This document shows, in pieces, positions 21,062 through 32,710 of a stretch of DNA of 64,000 nt. The stretch's first letter is position 1, and every line of letters begins with the position of its first letter. The notes below the pieces were generated by a model. It was given only the letters and a program-made list of their open reading frames with translations. It was not told where the DNA came from and searched no databases. This DNA comes from Heterohyrax brucei (Eukaryota > Chordata > Mammalia > Hyracoidea > Procaviidae): positions 35,824,501-35,888,500 of the forward strand of contig CM053164.1 of the NCBI GenBank assembly GCA_028571685.1, in the 5' to 3' direction. Both the position numbers and the translations under genes were made by a program.

Positions 21062-21240
21062 TGTTTGTGAGGGACGCAGGGGTACAGGCCCTGCCTTCAA
21101 GGAGCTCCATAGCTGAGGAAAGAGGACCTACGTGAGACAATCAGAGGGAAATACAATGCAGTGTATAATCAAGTGACAAATTGAGTAGAACAGACCAAAA
21201 GTGCCTTGGTAGCTTGGAAAAGGAAGGAGGTTACCCGTGA
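21062..21240 (-). repeat. Ancient L2-like relic
   Basis: AGGCCCTGCCTTCAAGGAGC followed by GAAATACAATGCAGTGTATAATC and GGAGGTTACCCGTGAAG follows the order of a widespread mammalian relic. The L2 assignment is tentative. Confidence 0.4.
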
Positions 21241-21857
21241 AGTGTGTCATGTTAAGGAAGCAGTCCCTGGAGAGCGCTGTTTCTCACATCTTCCTCTGCA
21301 CAAAAAGGATTCAAGGCTGAGGATTAGAGATACATAAGGATAGGGATTCTGGAAGATGTGAAGATCTCTGTAAAAACTTATCTTAGCGTTAAGAGTGTCT
21401 TTGAGCAGGGTATCACTTTTGTCTTTTTCAAAACACAGGTGTTTTTTTTTTCTAAAATTCTTGTCCGCTGTCTTGGGATGCGATATCAGTGCCACGCACA
21501 TCTACACTCAACAAAGGTTTGCTGACTTAAAGGTTTCGGGTGCGCCGTGTTGGTTTATGGCTGGGGTGACTTTATCTCCTGCGAGGGAGGTGTGCGGCTA
21601 GGGGCAGGTGGCAGGGGAGATCCAGCGGATAAACTACAGGTGTGGGGGGTTGAGAGCTCCTGATGATTCCTGATTCCAGCAGCTGAGTGTTGATGCTGCT
21701 GCTGTTGAAGTGATTTTCGTCCACCTGTCTTCCTATACATTTATTGATCCCAGCCAACAAAGAATTGACGAGAGACCACAGGGAAAGAAATACATCAAGT
21801 CTCTCCAGAAAAGAGCGTGGCTGGAAATGGCAGAAAGCGCAGTGAGTCCTGCTGACT
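21241..21857. other. Unique sequence
   Basis: No gene seen. A T-run lies near 21441-21451. Confidence 0.4.
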
Positions 21858-22053
21858 TTGGAACTCATTACACCCAGTCGCTGGCTGACCTTGGCGCTGG
21901 GTCACGCATCTTCTCTGTGCCTCAGTTTCCTCAGCTATCAGAAAGGAGGGGTAATACCTATCCCATGGTGTTCTGTTAAGGATTAAATAAATTAATTACA
22001 AAAGAGTTTAGCATAGTGCCTGGAATATAAGTCTGCAATAAATGTTAGCTATT
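21858..22053 (+). repeat. MIR
   Basis: CTGGCTGACCTTGGCGCTGGGTCACGC, CTCTGTGCCTCAGTTTCCTC, GGGTAATACCTATCCCATGG, AGGATTAAATAAATTAATTAC and CTGCAATAAATGTTAGC give a near-complete 3' half of MIR in order. Confidence 0.9.
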
Positions 22054-22433
22054 AGCTTTTTTTTTTTAAAACCAGGATGAATGATGTTCTGAAAATTTAT
22101 TGCAAACAAGGTATCATGGCAGCTGTCTAAGGACTGGGTACTGTCTGTGGCAGCAGACGAACCACAGGCCACGGGCTGTGGCCCCAAGGGGGCTTGGTGC
22201 AGCCCCCACTAGTGACCCTCGGTGGGCTTCCCTCTGATGGAGAAGTGTGATGACCATGTGGGAGAAGGAACACCCATCTCCCAGACACTGGTCCTCCTGA
22301 GTGCACAATTTTTCCCAAATGTTCTCACTGTGTGACTGCCTTGGAGTGAGTTCCTTTAAAATCTTGGTGAAATGCTGAACTCAGGGAGAAGGGAAGAAGC
22401 TGCCCAAGACAGAAGTCAGTGACTTTTTACCAG
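22054..22433. other. Unique sequence
   Basis: Nothing recognised. Confidence 0.4.
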
Positions 22434-22577
22434 GACCAGGTGACATCAGGTCAGTTCCATCTCATGGCAACCCCATATGTGTCAGAGCAGAACTGTGCTC
22501 TCTGGGTGGGCTTGAACCTGCAACCTTTTGGTTAGCAGCTGAATATGTCAACTGTTTGCAGCACCCAGGGACTCCTA
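22434..22577 (-). mobile_element. AfroSINE
   Basis: Reverse-complement blocks CATCTCATGGCAACCCCATATG, AGAGCAGAACTGTGCTCTC, GGCTTGAACCTGCAACC and TTTTGGTTAGCAGC, ending GCACCCAGGGACTCCT. Confidence 0.88.
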
Positions 22578-22636
22578 CTTCGAAATTAATTCTCTAATTC
22601 CATTTTTTTAATGAACAATCTTTTAGAAACCCATTA

Positions 22637-22789
22637 ACCAGTACCATCAGGTCGATTCAGATTCACAGTAACCCTATAGGACGGAGTAGAGCTGCTCTGT
22701 AGAGTTTCCAAAGACTAGCTGGCAGATTCGAACTGCCAACCTTCTGGTTAACAAGCATAGCACAAGACTACTACACCACCAGGATTTCC
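22637..22789 (-). mobile_element. AfroSINE with an intact target duplication
   Basis: Full-length reverse-orientation copy (CCATCAGGTCGATTCAGATTC to ACTACACCACCAGGATTTCC). It is flanked by TAGAAACCCATTA (22624-22636) and TAGAAACCCGTTA (22790-22802), a 13-bp target duplication with one mismatch. Confidence 0.93.
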
Positions 22790-22863
22790 TAGAAACCCGT
22801 TAGAGATAGTTAGTAAAAGCAGAGCATCCTGGTTGAAGCAGGGGTGCTCCTCCTCTCCAAATC

Positions 22864-23024
22864 CAAAACCAAAGCCACTACCATCGAGTCGATTCCAACT
22901 TACAGTGACCCTATAGGTCAGAGCAGAACTGTCCCATAGTTTCCAAGGAGTGTCTGGAGGATTTGAGCTGCCGACCTTTTGGTTAGCAGACTTAGCACTT
23001 AATCACTACACCACTAGGGTTTCC
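22864..23024 (-). mobile_element. AfroSINE
   Basis: AAAACCAAAGCCACTACCATCG, GAGTCGATTCCAACTTACAG, GGTCAGAGCAGAACTGTCC and CCGACCTTTTGGTTAGCAG, ending CACCACTAGGGTTTCC. Third of three reverse-orientation copies within 600 bp. Confidence 0.92.
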
Positions 23025-23639
23025 AAAACTCACACATAGAATCCTAGAATTTCTACAAATCCAGAGTGAACACTTCTGCTCGGATCTGGGACTCTGCTTT
23101 CTAAGACCCACCCTCTGCTGCCAGGCATCTGTCCTATAGCATATCCATAGCACCTCCATGCAAGACGAACAGGTCCGGGAGAGAAGGGACCAGTCCTGCC
23201 AGGACTGAGCAGGTTCTGGACTGGACCATCACTGCCCTCCTCTTGGCTATGATGTACTGTTGAACTTGACTTTTCTGCCCCATCCTCGTTTCTCTTACCA
23301 GAGTTAACTGAGGACTAAATGGCTAAATTGAACAGTTTGATTTGTTAATCTAGACTGTCACTTGCCCCACTCTGGTTACTAGTCTTCTCCTCCCTCCCAC
23401 GTCACTGCAAGGGACAGGAGGACTGTGGAAGAGATCATAAGTGCCGGGCATTTGGAAGCGAGAGTGAGCCGGAGGAGGGATCCATCTCATAGGGATCAGT
23501 CTCACAAGGAGCCTCCTAACCCCAAACAGCTCTGTGTTTGGACTTTGCTACCAGCTTACAGGCACCCAAATTTTTCTGTTATTATTATTTTAACACCACA
23601 TTTGGCCCTATTTTTAAAATCCTGCTGTGCTTGAGCAAT
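23025..23639. other. Unique sequence
   Basis: No repeat or gene recognised. Confidence 0.4.
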
Positions 23640-23960
23640 TTTATCTGACGTCAGCTGGCTGCTGGCAACTGTGCTTGAAAACAAGAATAACCAAATCTTC
23701 TAAGGAGTAATGCTGAACCTGCTTCAAATGCAATAAATCACAAAAACCATTGTTTACGATAAGTGGTATCTGATTGCTGTTAGAACCTGTGTTTATTGCT
23801 TTTGTGCATTATGGTCTCTTGTAATTTGGACAGCCAGAAATTGTATTCCTTTATGCAGCGCATAGGAAGAGTTTGTAAGGAGGGAGGCATCTGTAATTAC
23901 GCTGCGAGGGAGTAGGGCTGGGGAGCCCCGGAGGAGCACGAAATGCAATTGCTTGTTTTT
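23640..23960. other. Candidate conserved non-coding element
   Basis: Repeat-free AT-rich text with words such as TGACGTCAGCTGGC (CRE/AP-1-like plus E-box), CAATAAATCACAAAAACCATTG (SOX-like) and TCTGTAATTACGCTGCG (homeodomain-like). It retains several CpG sites. No reading frame is attractive. Function is inference. Confidence 0.3.
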
Positions 23961-24774
23961 TCTCCAAGGATGTGTGCATCAGGCCTTCTGCTTTTCCAGC
24001 AGAACCCTCTGAGCTCCTTCAGTGTAACGGGCAGAGGACAAGCAGGAGGGCACGAAAGAGCCACAGTGCCCCGAAGCAGAGAACCCTCATGCGGCTGCAG
24101 GAAGCAGAGCCTCAAGCAGCCCCACAGGAAGCTGGGCAGATAGGTTTCCCTGGAAATTGCCTGAAATGCCCTTGCCAGCTCCTTCCTTCCTTCTTGCCAA
24201 TCTTGACAAGTGCCCACTCCTGGCTTTGTAGGCAAGGAGGACAGCAGGGGTCCACGAACAGTTGACGGCAGAGTTCCTGGTGGCACCTTGGTCAGTAGAA
24301 TCTCAGAAGCAGCTCCTTGACCACAGGGCCTGGAGGCAGACACACACGTGTTCAGCCACCTGTCCGTTAATGTTTCTTTCAGGTACCATGGGAAAGAAGG
24401 GCCATGTCTATGACCTGGCATTCTCATGACACAAACACCTGGACTCTAAGAATATGGTCTGTTTCTTCTCTGGAATAGACCTCATTCCGTCTGTCCTCAC
24501 TGTTTTGGTGTCTGTTGTTTCACCCACCTGGATTGTCCCTTCCTGCTGACTTCACCTATAAAGAACTTTCCCACCATTCAATTACATTGAAATCCTCCCT
24601 GAACTTGTTCCTCTTCCAGTACTCCCAGACTCAGTAGAACTTGGCCACCATCCCCTAGTACCTCAACCCTAAAAACTCAGATTCAACCGAGACATGTCTC
24701 TTTGCCACAGGGTGCACAGCAAAGAATCCCTGAGAAAATGGGGGGAAAAATGAGGTGCAGAACTCAAACTCCAT
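23961..24774. other. Unique sequence with a possible L2 trace
   Basis: 24510-24620 (TTTCACCCACCTGGATTGTCCC, CCTATAAAGAACTTTCCCACC) resembles the L2 3' region weakly. The 176-residue minus frame at 23897-24427 is discussed under rejected items. Confidence 0.35.
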
Positions 24775-25108
24775 TAAAAAGACCATATTTGATGATCTGG
24801 TAGACTTTGGTGTCCCTGGAAAACATGGCCCCTGGACTATCTGTTTGGTCAGAAGTGAAACCGTTTCCAAAGCCAAACTCTTCAGACAAAGATTGAGTTG
24901 TACTGTAAGATATAAAATGATACTGGGCAGCTTCTGTGCAGAGGTGAGATGAAAGGGCAGGAAGGGACAAGAGCTGGTTGAATGGACGTGAAAAACAAAG
25001 GGCAGAAAGGAGAAGGGTGCTGTCCCAAGGTAGGGAGAGCAACTAGCGTTACACAGCAGTGTCTAAGTTTTTGTGTGACAAATTGACTTGGGTTGTAAAC
25101 TTTCACTT
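24775..25108 (+). mobile_element. L1 LINE 3' UTR fragment
   Basis: Plus-strand copy of the tail seen in reverse at 15028-15722: GAAAACATGGCCCCTGGAC, GTTTCCAAAGCCAAACTCTTC, AGACAAAGATTGAGTTG, GGGAGAGCAACTAGCGTTACAC, TTTTTGTGTGACAAATTGAC and TGTAAACTTTCACTTAAAACAC. The usual poly(A) is not clear; T-rich DNA follows directly. Confidence 0.8.
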
Positions 25109-25429
25109 AAAACACAACAATTTTTTTTTATTTTAATTACCTCCTAGATATTTTCCAAATTGTACCTTCATGTGCCCTGCCGTTGCTGCCCCAGGTGGGC
25201 CCTCACCGGCTCTCAACAAGACCTTTGCCAAATGGCCCCATCGTCACTGCTGCCCTCCCATAGCCCCAGGGCCGTGGGGCCTGCTGTTTGGGTCCATGTC
25301 TTGGCTTCCGCCCCTTCTCTAGCCTCGTCTCCCCCACCTCGACTTTTGCCTGTCTGTTCTGTACTGTAAACCAGTTGAGTTCCCGAGTGCACGCTGTATC
25401 AGCAGTTGCCTGCCTCTGTTGTCAGTACT
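25109..25429. other. Unique sequence
   Basis: The first 60 bp (ACCTCCTAGATATTTTCCAAATTG) recur at 25856-25925; see findings. Otherwise nothing is recognised. Confidence 0.4.
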
Positions 25430-25712
25430 GAGGCTGTTTTCTGCACCTTGAATATCCTCCTCCCCTCTTCTGCTCATCTTTGGAGACTCAGCTTAAGGAC
25501 CACTCCCTCTGGAAAGCCTTCGCCAACTACACCTGTGTTCTTTGGGTCCTCCTCTCTGCTCCTGCTGCTCCCAGTGGTTTTCTCGATAATAACTTGTATA
25601 TGATTATAATAAACCAATAATGCTCCCCTTGTGGGCAGGAGTAGTACATACACTATCATTCTCAACGTCAACTTTGCTGTGTACAACACGTGGTAGGTGT
25701 TCCGTAAACAGG
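25430..25712 (+). repeat. L2 3' region
   Basis: CTCATCTTTGGAGACTCAGC, TTAAGGACCACTCCCTCTGG, AAAGCCTTCGCCAACTACACC and CTTTGCTGTGTACAACACG, then GTAGGTGTTCCGTAAACAGGG, follow the L2 order from the 'aagccttcc' block to the 3' end. Confidence 0.75.
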
Positions 25713-25855
25713 GAGCTAAACGAAACTTGTGCAGATACCCAAATAACACAGTGAGGGCAAATAGTTTATTTACACATGGAATTGTGCATACTGGTGTGTC
25801 AGCTTAGAGCAGGTTCAGAGATAGCTGCCCAGCAAAACTGCAGCTCTGCCCAGTT

Positions 25856-25930
25856 TTTAACTTAAAGCACAATAATTTTTTGTTTTTACTTTAACTACCT
25901 CCTGGATATTTCCCAAATTGTCCCCTTCCT
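25856..25930 (+). repeat. Partial duplicate of the L1 tail and its flank
   Basis: ACTTAAAGCACAATAATTTTTTG followed by TTTTACTTTAACTACCTCCTGG and ATATTTCCCAAATTGTCC closely matches 25096-25165, which contains the end of the upstream L1 plus downstream DNA. No further L1 sequence precedes it. Confidence 0.6.
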
Positions 25931-27839
25931 GTTCCCCTTACGTGTGCTATAAGATACAAGCCTGCCCTGTGGCCCCGAAGGTCTTGGCACTCATTTCAGG
26001 ACACCCACAGTGGACTCCCGGCCCCAGCAATGTCAGCACAGAGGAGCTGTTCCTCACGGATGTTCATGCATGAGTGAACCAGTGCATGGACACAGGAGAC
26101 GCCGGGCCTGACGTGCCGAAGGATGTTTATCACCCACAGAGGATGAGCTAGTCAAGCCTGCTTTATTAAAGAGATAAATGAATGAACTGAGATTCTAAAG
26201 CTAAGAGTTCTGATCCAATTGCCCAAGCCGGGCATTAATTAGACACTGAACAGGATGGTGGGGTCTCCTGAGCCTCTTAGTTCTCTGAGGCCCCTGGATC
26301 CAAGCATCAGCGTAACATACGGGTCCCCACTGCCCAGCCTGGCCATCTGAGCAGCTAAAAGAATGGAGAGAGAAACTGAACAGACATCCACTTCTGGAAT
26401 ATTCTCACTTCTGAGGCCATGGGGCCCTACTGGTCCGGGCCTGGGAGGGACTGACCAGAAGTAGTGGCTAGTCAGACTGCGCCCTGTCACATCACCCAAG
26501 CTGTTGCAGTTCTCAAGGTGAAATGTCACAATTTTCAGGTTTATTTAGTTGAACAAGCTTCTCCTCAATTCACACATGCACATGCACACACATACACACA
26601 CACACTAAACTGGACAAATTCACCACTGCCAGCACCAAGATACAAAGTAGACACATCTCTCTCCCTTCTCATACTGCAGGCCCTCTGGAGACAGTATCCA
26701 TGACATGGGCCCTCAGACTCTGCTTCAGTGAGCTCGGAGTCTGTTGGCCTCCACGCTCTAGCCTGCAAAGCTCATGATCCTGGGTGCTTTGTCTCTACAG
26801 GCAAGTGCATTCTGACTTCCAAACAGCTGACTCCTAGAAAGACTACTTGAACTTCACGCTGCTCATAAGCAAGAGTCTGCGCAGTTAGCCGATCAGAAGG
26901 CCCTCAGACCTCCTCTGTGCTCATCTGGGTGCTGGAGAGGCCAAGGAGAACTAGGGAATTTAGCCCAATAAACCCTTGCCTACAAAGCCCTCTTGGTCTG
27001 GTGAGAGGGGACAGGAATGCTGAGACTCTTGCCTGATCAGGGTGCCAGGCCACCAGTGTGGCCTCCACTGCTTGTAAGGACGGTGGTCATCGGGCACTCG
27101 TGGAGAGGTAGAATGGACTCAGGGTGAGCTGGTGACTGACGTGCCCGGAAGACAGGGACCTGGCTGCAAAGGCTTGCCTGTCACGGAGAATGTGCAGTGC
27201 TGGTCCCTTTGTCAGCTGCTTCACGGTGCTGAGGTGACAAAGCAGAGGGAGCACGAAATGGTGTGCTTCGAGGGCCCGGTGTCAAACTCTGCATCACCAG
27301 CCGGTGCCTTCCCGAACTAATCTCTCTGCTGTCTTGTAGCCGCAGGGCCTGCCACTGCTGACTCCTCGGTTTCCATACGCTTAGAAATGTAAGCAAGTTG
27401 ACAAAAATAAAAAAAGAACCTAATTAATACAAAATTTGGAGATACTAGCCTTCCCCAAAACTTTTCCTATCTATTCCACATGCAGACACAGAGGTGAGCT
27501 GGAGAGTGGATACAGTAATGTCTTCTGCTTTCTACTGTTCACCTCATGTGAGTCCACATCTCTGAGTGTGTCCGTGTGACAGACCCCAGGCCAGCCGGCT
27601 GGGTGGCTGCCCGAGGGTCCCCATCACTAGGATCGAGCTTGCTCACCAGCTCCTCAGTTGGAAGCCTGTCGGGGCCCAGTTTCCATCATCAGGGAAGCAC
27701 ATTAGGGCAGCACACCTGCCAGCCTCAGAGCCGCCCTGGCTTTTCCTTCTTTGAGCTATAGGAGGCCAGCGCTGTGGGAGAAGCGAAGACAGGGTTCTTG
27801 TTTCCTTCACAGTGTTTAGTTTCAAATCTTAAGTCCATT
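25931..27839. other. Unique sequence with a (CA)n
   Basis: A short (CA)n-rich stretch lies at about 26574-26606. 26140-26230 is an AT-rich patch (AGATAAATGAATGAACTGAG). No gene or larger repeat recognised. Confidence 0.35.
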
Positions 27840-28030
27840 GATACTAAGTGGACAAGTCATTTTTCATTGCTGTGTCTCAGTTTTCTCACCTGTAGAATGG
27901 GAATGATAAGCATATCTGTCTCCAGTGCTTACTGCAGGGATGAACTGTGTAGTTCATAGGAAAATGTGCCGTAAAGGGTCGTGGTAGAACTCTTAGTAAG
28001 TACAACTACCATTATGTTATTACTGTCAGA
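27840..28030 (+). repeat. MIR, diverged
   Basis: GTCTCAGTTTTCTCACCTGTAG, AATGGGAATGATAAGCATATC and TTAGTAAGTACAACTACCATTA follow MIR order. Confidence 0.65.
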
Positions 28031-29703
28031 ATTATAACTGTAGTAAATACTAATATTATTGTGTTCTCATTATTAAGAAACAGAGAAGGTCAAAGGACTG
28101 AGGGCTTACTCCCTCTGCATAGCTCTCATGTTCAAGAGTCTTGAGCATTCGGGATCAGGTCCTGCTCAGCCCAGGAGCTCTCTTCCCTCCAGCCCTCTGT
28201 TGGCTTCTAGAAGGGAAGACATGAGAGGTGGCTTGCGATTTTTTTCCTCACATGACCCCCACCCTTTAAAAACTGAGTAAAGTTCTTATGGTTTTACTGT
28301 TTTTTGCTGCAGTCTGTTTTTATTTTTCCAGTGTAGAAGTACAGAAGCAAGCACTGGTCCTGCTGTGGACTTGTCTGGGGGTGACGCAGTCCTGATGAGG
28401 GGTCAGTGCAGGGCTCCTGGGATCCAGGCTGTAGAGGCCCCGCCCTCGCTCCAGCAGATTTCACTGTGACCTCTTAGGCCTTTGCTTCCCTCTGTCTAAG
28501 TCCCACTGTCCTGACTCAGTGACTCTGCTTCTGCACTGCAGTTGACCTGGAATGTCAACCCTGGAAATCTTGCCAAGGACCTGAGCTAAGGTCATCTCCT
28601 TTGGGAAGCCATGTGTGGCTCCATCACCCCTGTATGGGTGCCTCAGGCCCAAACTCCTGCACAGTCCCTCCAAGGATCCCATATTCTGCACCTTAGCACC
28701 CTTGGGCTTGTACTGAGTAGCCCCTAACTAGGCACTCACTGTATCTGCTTAGTTCTCACTTTCCAGGCCAGAGCTGCCCACCCAGTATATGTCACGGTCC
28801 TGGGCTCCAGCTGGTCACCCGCTGTGCACAGCATGAGGGCCTGAATTCTCTCTGACTCACCCCACAGCAGCTTCTCTCCCTTCTCCTGTCCCCTTGTCAC
28901 AAAGCGGGTGACCACCTCCAAGAGAATGGCTCTGGGTGGTGAGTAAGTGGAAGCTTCCTGACCAGGCATCAGGTGTTTAATCCCCTTTGAGCTCTGGGAG
29001 CCATGCTTGCTTTTCATTAGTGACTTCCCCTGGGTGTTCTGAAGCCTGGGGACCGAGCCCACACCCAGGAGCCTGCCAGAGCCACTGCTATAGGGCAGTG
29101 TGTGGATGATGAACTTGTCTCTGGGAGTTTTGCAGAGACTGTGCCCTGGAATGCAGCTTCCAGGGCCACGATCACCCTGAGGCCCCAGCAAGAGCTGCGG
29201 TCTCCAAGCAGAGTAGGTCCTCTGAATACGCAGACTGCGCACTGTGCTCCTCCCCTACTCTCAGACCTGTACCTGGCCCACTCGGCCCTCCCTCCAGGAC
29301 ACCTTTCTTGGCCAACTCTAGGTCCCCCTCAGCCTTCCAGGTCCCCCGGGGCCCGTGTCCCATCTTGTGCATGCTTCCCTACCAGCTCTGGCCAGAACAA
29401 CCGCCCGTCTGTGATGTCTGATAACACCCTGCTGACCAGGAGACACTGGCCTCTGGACAGCTGCTGCCCACCCTGGCCAGCCCCGCAGCAGGACCTGGCA
29501 CAGGCCCAGGACTGAGGCGTCACCTTACCTGGTGGATACCATCAGAGGAGGTTCAGTGCATGTGAACTGTGAGTATGGCCCAGCAGAGAGACACAGCCCC
29601 ATCCCAGAAGGCAGGTGAGAAGGATGGGACAGAGAGAACGTTGGAACAGGGGTGACCAGTCTCATCAGAAGGGTAAAGCACTGACTGGAGTAGAGCGACC
29701 ACA
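28031..29703. other. Unique sequence
   Basis: 28.4-29.5 kb is GC-richer with long overlapping frames on both strands (for example minus 28736-29242), but no domain, codon or splice evidence supports a gene. Confidence 0.35.
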
Positions 29704-29870
29704 CCACACCCATTCCCGTGGAGTCAGTTTCAATCCATAGTGACCTCATGTGTTACAGAGCAGCACATGAAGTTTTCTTGCTGTAATCTTCACAGTAGCA
29801 GATTGCCAGGGCTTTATTCCAAAATGCCACTGAGTGCGTTCAAACCACCAGCCTTTTGGTTGGCCAGGTG
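29704..29870 (-). mobile_element. AfroSINE, long variant, degraded
   Basis: CCCATTCCCGTGGAGTCAG, GTTTCAATCCATAGTGACC, CAGATTGCCAGGGCTTTATTCC and AAACCACCAGCCTTTTGG in reverse orientation. The head is lost at the right end. Confidence 0.75.
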
Positions 29871-29929
29871 AGTGAGGATGCATGGTATTCACTGTGCTGT
29901 GCTTGGCCTCAGCTCTTTGGTGTGATGAG

Positions 29930-29990
29930 TCAGTTCCAGTGCTCCCTGCAATGTCAGTTTCCTCATCTGTACAATGGGAGGACTGGAGGG
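29930..29990 (+). repeat. MIR fragment
   Basis: TCAGTTTCCTCATCTGTACAATGGGAGGAC is the conserved MIR core; the flanks are too diverged to extend. Confidence 0.6.
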
Positions 29991-32539
29991 AGAAGAGGCT
30001 GAGGCGACCTTTCAATCTGGACTTGGTGATTCAGTGATAACTTAAAACAAAGGCAAAGGCTTAGGAGCTGTGTGATGGGGAGACGGAGAACAAAGCCTGC
30101 CCTGTCTGCTTGTGCTGGAATCCAAGGAGTGAACCCACTGGACTCCCCTCTCTTTGCCGGTGTCCAAGGCCAGACCACTGCCCTGGGTCCTGAGACCATG
30201 AGCCAACCAGGCCCACTGGGAGGGTAGATGCCAGTGACCACATGAATCTTTCCTTTCAGTGGGCTCGTTATAGTCCTCATCACTTTAGGGAAACAAATGT
30301 CTGTGTTCTGGTGTATAAAAGTTTCCCCAGGTTTTAAGGTCATTTTTTCATGCATTTCATTTTAGTACAGCACAAGTTCTCATTACAGGTATTCCCATAT
30401 TTTAGCAAAAGAAACCATACTCATGGTAATGAGATCCCAAATAAAGTTCAGTTCATTTTCACCTCTCTTCCCTTCCCGAATGTTACTACTGGAAATGTTG
30501 CGTTACATAGACCAGGGTGCAGGCTACATACAGCATTTTAATAATTGCTACTTTTCTCTGGATACAAATTCTGATCACTGCCAAGTATTTTCATTTTTGT
30601 CTTCATGGGTATTTTTCTCTGCTGGCTGCAGGCTCTGTACAGAACCCAGATACTTAGAATTTGGAGAGTTTACTCTGCAGTGTTCGTGGGCCCTTCTTGT
30701 CTCTACCCAGCCTACATGTGGGACAGGGGACCTGGAGCTGGGAATGTGCGTAGGGGGTAACGGGGAAGGGGGGGGCTGATGCTGCAGGCTTCCCAGGGAA
30801 CTCATGTTTTGGCACTGGAGAAGGACACCTTGCTACAGCTCTGAGCCTTCTGGCTGGGCCCCGCCTGCAGGATGAAGAGGGGGTCCCCCATACAGAACAT
30901 TTGGAGGTAAGTTCATGTACCAGCAGGTTCTTCCCCCTCAACCGTGTCACAACCTGGCTGGCAAGACCCCTACTCTGACTCCACAGGAGGCTTCAGGCTC
31001 AAGCACCTTCTCCCTAATACAGTGAAGCCGCAGGTACAGTGTTGATGCTTCTCACAGTCTTTCTGTAGCTCCCTCCTGGTTGTCCGTTAAACCTGTTGTG
31101 GTCATTGTTCTTGTCTGAAGCGACAGCATCTTAACCTGCTGTGGGCCTGTTTGCAAGAACTGTTTGCAGCGGAAGTGTCAGTAGGCTACAAACAAGGATC
31201 CTGGGGCTTCCCTCTGAAGAAAGTGCTGAGTTGCAGTGCCATTTGGTTTGCTTGTTCTAAGGCTCTGGTTGACTGCCTGCCTGTGCCTCATGGGAAGTAA
31301 ACACCCTCTTGCCAAGGCCACAAGTGCTGGGAAGAGGTGAGGACTAGTTGTGTGGCCTTGACATTGCAGTGGCCCCGAGAGCTCTCCCCGAGCAGCTGGC
31401 CTCATTAGCAGGCCTGACTCTGCAGAGAGCTACGTTAGAACCTGTGTGCCCGCCTGTCAGGGCCGCTGACCGCTGACGGGGAGGGGAGATGGATTCCAGG
31501 ACATGGGTAAGGGGTGAGGCATCCTAAACTGCCGGGCATTCTTACTTCACTCCTTTCTTGACAAGCGCTGCTTGTGTTTTGTTCAAGAAAACTCTATGCT
31601 GGCAAAGCTGGCCGCCTAGCTGCCAGTCAGGGATAGCATGGGGGGGAAGGTGTTGGGCAGAGGACCCACCTTCCAGCAGAGAGCAAAGAGGGGTGCTCAG
31701 GTATTTCCCAGAGTGAGTTTTCCAACCCCCCCCCGGGATCCTTCCTCCATTCTAAGGCAGAGGACGTCAATGCTGAAGTGGCCTTCATGCCACCCGTGAT
31801 AAGCAGAGCCAGTGACTGGGGGAGTCTCATTAAGCAAATCCTAAAATTTCAGTCTTAATCACCACTGCAGCATAATACAGTATGTTAATCCTCACCTCCC
31901 TCTCCCGCTCCCCCGTCCCTGAAGCCCCTTCCAGCTGAGGTTGGTGGGAATGTGCTGCTCCTGCTAGAGAATGAACTCAGGCCTGGCCTGGATGTGTTCT
32001 TTTGCCTTGGCTTTACCTCGTGTGCCTCCCGTTAGACTTGGCAGAGCTGCCCCCTGCCCTCTACCCCCGCTTCACACTTCCAGCTGTCCAGGAAGTTATT
32101 CCATTCAGAAAACACTGACTCAGTCCCTACTGTGTGCAGGGTACAGTAGTGGTAGGAGCTAGGCCATGTCAGCCTGCAGCTGAGTTCATCTTTGCAAAAG
32201 CCCATGAGCTGAGCAGACGGCAGTGATTTATAGGTCAACGCCTGCCAGGCGACCTTGTCCACAGCAAAGACTCGTTTCAACAAGCCCCTCTTCCAGGTGA
32301 CTGTTGGCTGTTTGTACCACTCGGGTTTGGCATGAGCATGCTGTTCCTTTTACCTAAGAGGAAACAGGGACCTTGAAGTCAGTACTTCTAAAGAGAAGAT
32401 TCATGAAGGAAGGCATATGCCTGCCCACTTTTTGGAAGGCTTGGCTAGATACTTTGTTGCTTTATTGCTTTGTAACAACAAGGAAGTTTTGTATTAGCCT
32501 GTTGAATTCTTTCCAAGTCCTTCCTCATCTAAGATTTCT
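29991..32539. other. Unique sequence
   Basis: Nothing supported in 2.5 kb: no transposon recognised, short G-runs near 30770 and a C-run near 31726. 32095-32165 (ACTGACTCAGTCCCTACTGTG) may be an L2/MIR-like trace. Confidence 0.35.
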
Positions 32540-32710
32540 TTTTCTCACCATGACAGCTCAGTGAGGTGGGTAGAGGAGATGCCGGTATTACCTTTTCTCA
32601 GAAAAAGAAGCTGATACCAGGGAGGTGAGAAGGCATGCTCACCAGTGTGCTAGGGACTGACCCAGATGACCAAACTCAAGGGCCGTCCCTTCATCTGCAT
32701 CTCTTTCCAC
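32540..32710 (-). repeat. MIR, diverged
   Basis: CCGGTATTACCTTTTCTCAG, AAAAAGAAGCTGATACCAGGG and CTTTCCACTGCACC follow reverse MIR order. Confidence 0.5.

Noticed and set aside
20892-21140. Thr-His-rich and Val-Gly/Cys-rich frames
   Set aside because: Translation of the (GT)n microsatellite.
22434-23024. Direct repeats resembling an array (CRISPR-like)
   Set aside because: They are three diverged SINE copies in a mammalian genome, with no short identical repeats or regular spacers.
23897-24427. 176-codon minus-strand frame, the longest in the window
   Set aside because: No domain, signal or low-complexity pattern I recognise; Pro/Ser/Cys-rich as chance frames in GC-rich DNA usually are, with two overlapping frames open on the other strand.
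28736-29242. 168-codon minus-strand frame
   Set aside because: No recognisable domain, no credible splice context, and another frame (29102-29515 plus) overlaps it.
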